A stretch of 16,955 nucleotides of DNA from Sulfurimonadaceae bacterium (GTDB taxonomy: Bacteria; Campylobacterota; Campylobacteria; Campylobacterales; Sulfurimonadaceae), in assembly GCA_030610325.1 (NCBI GenBank), contig JAUWRZ010000005.1, positions 1 through 16,955 of the forward strand. Reading direction: 5' to 3'. This document shows positions 15,837 to 16,955 of the stretch, piece by piece (the first letter of the stretch is position 1; each line of letters starts with the position of its first letter). A program made the position numbers and the translations under genes. The notes below the pieces were generated by a model. It was given only the letters and a program-made list of their open reading frames with translations. It was not told the DNA's origin and searched no databases.

Positions 15837-16271
15837 TTAGAAAAGGGCTCTGTGTTCGACCATCGTACAGCAGTTCTGTACGGCTTTCATACCTGCATCT
15901 TCCGCTTTACCTGCTGCTTCGTTGTTCACGATGCCCTGCTGCGCCCAGAAATACTTCACATCGCCACGAGCGATGCAGGCATCAGCCACAGCGTCGAGTG
16001 CTTTTGGTTTACGAAAGATATCGACCATGTCTACTGCGAACGGGATCTCAGCCAGTGAACGGTAGACTTTCTCACCAAGGATAGTATCCTCTTTTGGATA
16101 GACAGGGATGATCTGGAACCCAACAGACTGCAGATATTTTGCAACACGGTGTGATGCTTTACTCTCATCCGGAGAGAGGCCAAGGACAGCGATCGTCTTT
16201 GTCGCTTCAAACATCGCTTTTATCTCTTCTTTATTACTGTTTACTGTTGGGAACTCGCACTCTTCTGACAT
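15837..16271 (-). CDS. CoA-binding domain protein (YccU-like)
   Basis: The 144-residue protein is a single Rossmann-like CoA-binding domain, as found at the N terminus of succinyl-CoA ligase and alone in YccU. The segment TIAVLGLSPDESKASHRVAKYL (about 26-47) is the nucleotide-binding turn. Later pieces include PVYPKE, VDMVDIFRKP, KYFWAQQGIVN and the conserved tail with two adjacent cysteines, NCCTMVEH. It has no catalytic domain, and its physiological role is not established. AAAGG is eight bases before the ATG. It is the first gene of the CoA-binding, ilvA, WD40, ppx run. The pairing with ilvA recalls C. jejuni Cj0828c/Cj0829c (from memory, not checked). Confidence 0.9.
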   Translation of the reverse strand: MSEECEFPTVNSNKEEIKAMFEATKTIAVLGLSPDESKASHRVAKYLQSVGFQIIPVYPKEDTILGEKVYRSLAEIPFAVDMVDIFRKPKALDAVADACIARGDVKYFWAQQGIVNNEAAGKAEDAGMKAVQNCCTMVEHRALF

Positions 16272-16345
16272 CTCTTTAACCTTTTATAAAGATCGCTCAA
16301 AGCCCTAGATACAGGCTCTTTACTCACTTGGATATTTAAAAAAGG

Positions 16346-16351
16346 ATTATA
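16346..16351 (-). promoter_or_regulatory. Candidate -10 box upstream of the CoA-binding gene
   Basis: TATAAT on the - strand at 16351-16346 lies about 75 nt upstream of the ATG at 16271. It has TG two bases upstream (TGTCTATAAT) but no good -35. It would start transcription of the CoA-binding, ilvA, WD40, ppx run. Confidence 0.45.
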
Positions 16352-16415
16352 GACAATAATGGCAAAATCGCAGATAAGATCTATTTTTGACATCATAACA
16401 TCAGCACAAGAGGTA

Positions 16416-16955
16416 TTAATACTCCTTCTTCTTACTCTTCATCAATTGGTAGTAATACTCTATATAAGCTCTATTGTCGATCTTATAGACTGTCACCAGA
16501 TCACTTTCATGATAGACAGAGATGTTGTCATGTGTCATCTTATAACTCTCTATCCACGATTTGAGCTGCTCCTGGATATCTGATCGCCAGCGATAATACC
16601 ACTCATCCATGCCTTCATACTGATTGGGTACGTTCTCTACAAAGATGTAGACCCATTCAGCTGTAGGCATCTCAAAATACTCTTTATTGGGGTCATACTG
16701 AAACAACAAGTCCTGCGAGTTGAGATGAAAGCCCTTACCAAGGACTTTGGGATAACTCTGCAGATACGCTACTGCTGTCCAGGTGTAGGGGCGATGTTCA
16801 CGTGACACTTTATACAATAGCAGTGCAAGATCATTGTACTCAATAGCATTGAGACGGCCCAAAAATCGATCACTGTCTATCCAGCGTGGTGTGATACTGA
16901 TCGTCGCCATCAACGCTATCGCTGTGACAGCCAAGACCAGATGCCTGGTGTAGTC
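16416..16955 (-). CDS. Membrane protein C-terminal region (partial, runs off the right edge)
   Basis: The frame is open from the right edge to TAA at 16418-16416, giving about 179 visible residues. The first 25 (RHLVLAVTAIALMATISI within them) form a membrane segment. The rest is a soluble domain rich in Tyr and Trp with many acidic residues, including DEWYYRWRSDIQEQLKSW. An in-frame TTG at 16934 could be mistaken for a start, but it has no ribosome site and lies inside the membrane segment, so the real start is outside the window. The layout (membrane segment, then a C-terminal soluble domain of about 150 residues) recalls the last segment of polytopic membrane proteins such as PMT/GT39-type glycosyltransferases. 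I do not recognise the family, and that comparison is a guess. Confidence 0.65.
   Translation of the reverse strand, partial: DYTRHLVLAVTAIALMATISITPRWIDSDRFLGRLNAIEYNDLALLLYKVSREHRPYTWTAVAYLQSYPKVLGKGFHLNSQDLLFQYDPNKEYFEMPTAEWVYIFVENVPNQYEGMDEWYYRWRSDIQEQLKSWIESYKMTHDNISVYHESDLVTVYKIDNRAYIEYYYQLMKSKKKEY

Noticed and set aside
16241..16393. A 50-codon - strand ORF upstream of and overlapping the CoA-binding gene start
   Set aside because: It has no ribosome site, contains the TATAAT promoter candidate, and overlaps the well-supported CoA-binding gene by about 30 bases.
16416..16934. A complete gene starting at TTG 16934
   Set aside because: The frame continues open to the window edge, the TTG lies within a membrane segment, and no ribosome site precedes it; a truncated larger gene fits better.
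1..16955. tRNA, rRNA, CRISPR, insertion sequence or prophage elements
   Set aside because: No repeat-spacer pattern, transposase or integrase motif, or cloverleaf-like T-arm signal outside genes was seen on reading both strands by eye.

Overview
The window looks like chromosomal backbone of a Campylobacterota (epsilonproteobacterial) organism, probably one of the free-living sulfur-oxidising lineages related to Sulfurovum, Sulfurimonas or Sulfuricurvum. The run coaD-tmk-hisS-(x)-speA-cysE-(y)-aminotransferase matches, from memory, the Campylobacter jejuni order coaD-tmk-hisS-speA-cysE-aspB. The ilvB-ilvN-lpxD run also has a C. jejuni counterpart. The genus call is inference only. No rRNA, tRNA, CRISPR array, insertion sequence or phage gene was recognised.

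Layout. Bases 1-6622 (+ strand) hold a tightly packed run: the 3' end of coaD, tmk, hisS, a membrane-anchored glutamate-synthase-like flavoprotein, speA, cysE and a small VanZ-family membrane protein. Many junctions are overlaps or gaps under 50 nt. A TATAAT box at 6645 probably gives the class I aminotransferase gene (6680-7852) its own start. From 7853 on, all genes lie on the - strand and converge on the aminotransferase gene. Bases 7897-8200 carry two tandem, previously easy-to-miss small ORFs (42 and 52 codons), each with a ribosome-binding site and one hydrophobic segment. Bases 8201-8525 contain no gene that I can support but hold an AT-rich promoter-like stretch with a CRP-like dyad, several hairpins and an 18-bp direct repeat.

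Bases 8526-11861 (- strand) form an operon read ilvB-ilvN-lpxD-small unknown gene, with stop/start overlaps at two junctions. Bases 12039-16271 (- strand) hold a CoA-binding-domain protein, ilvA, a WD40 beta-propeller protein with a three-fold helical repeat, and a Ppx/GppA phosphatase. These are also tightly packed and probably cotranscribed. The right edge (16416-16955) is the C-terminal part of a membrane protein that continues outside the window.

How the genes work together. IlvA makes 2-oxobutanoate from threonine, and IlvBN uses 2-oxobutanoate or pyruvate for the isoleucine, valine and leucine branches. CysE starts cysteine synthesis and SpeA starts polyamine synthesis through agmatine. 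Tmk, HisS and CoaD are core nucleotide, translation and cofactor enzymes, and LpxD is a lipid A enzyme. Most of the window is ordinary housekeeping DNA. The parts that deserve a second look are the paired small membrane ORFs and the structured intergenic region next to them, the WD40/helical-repeat protein overlapping ppx, the altered glutamate-synthase-like protein, and the VanZ gene that lacks a normal start codon.
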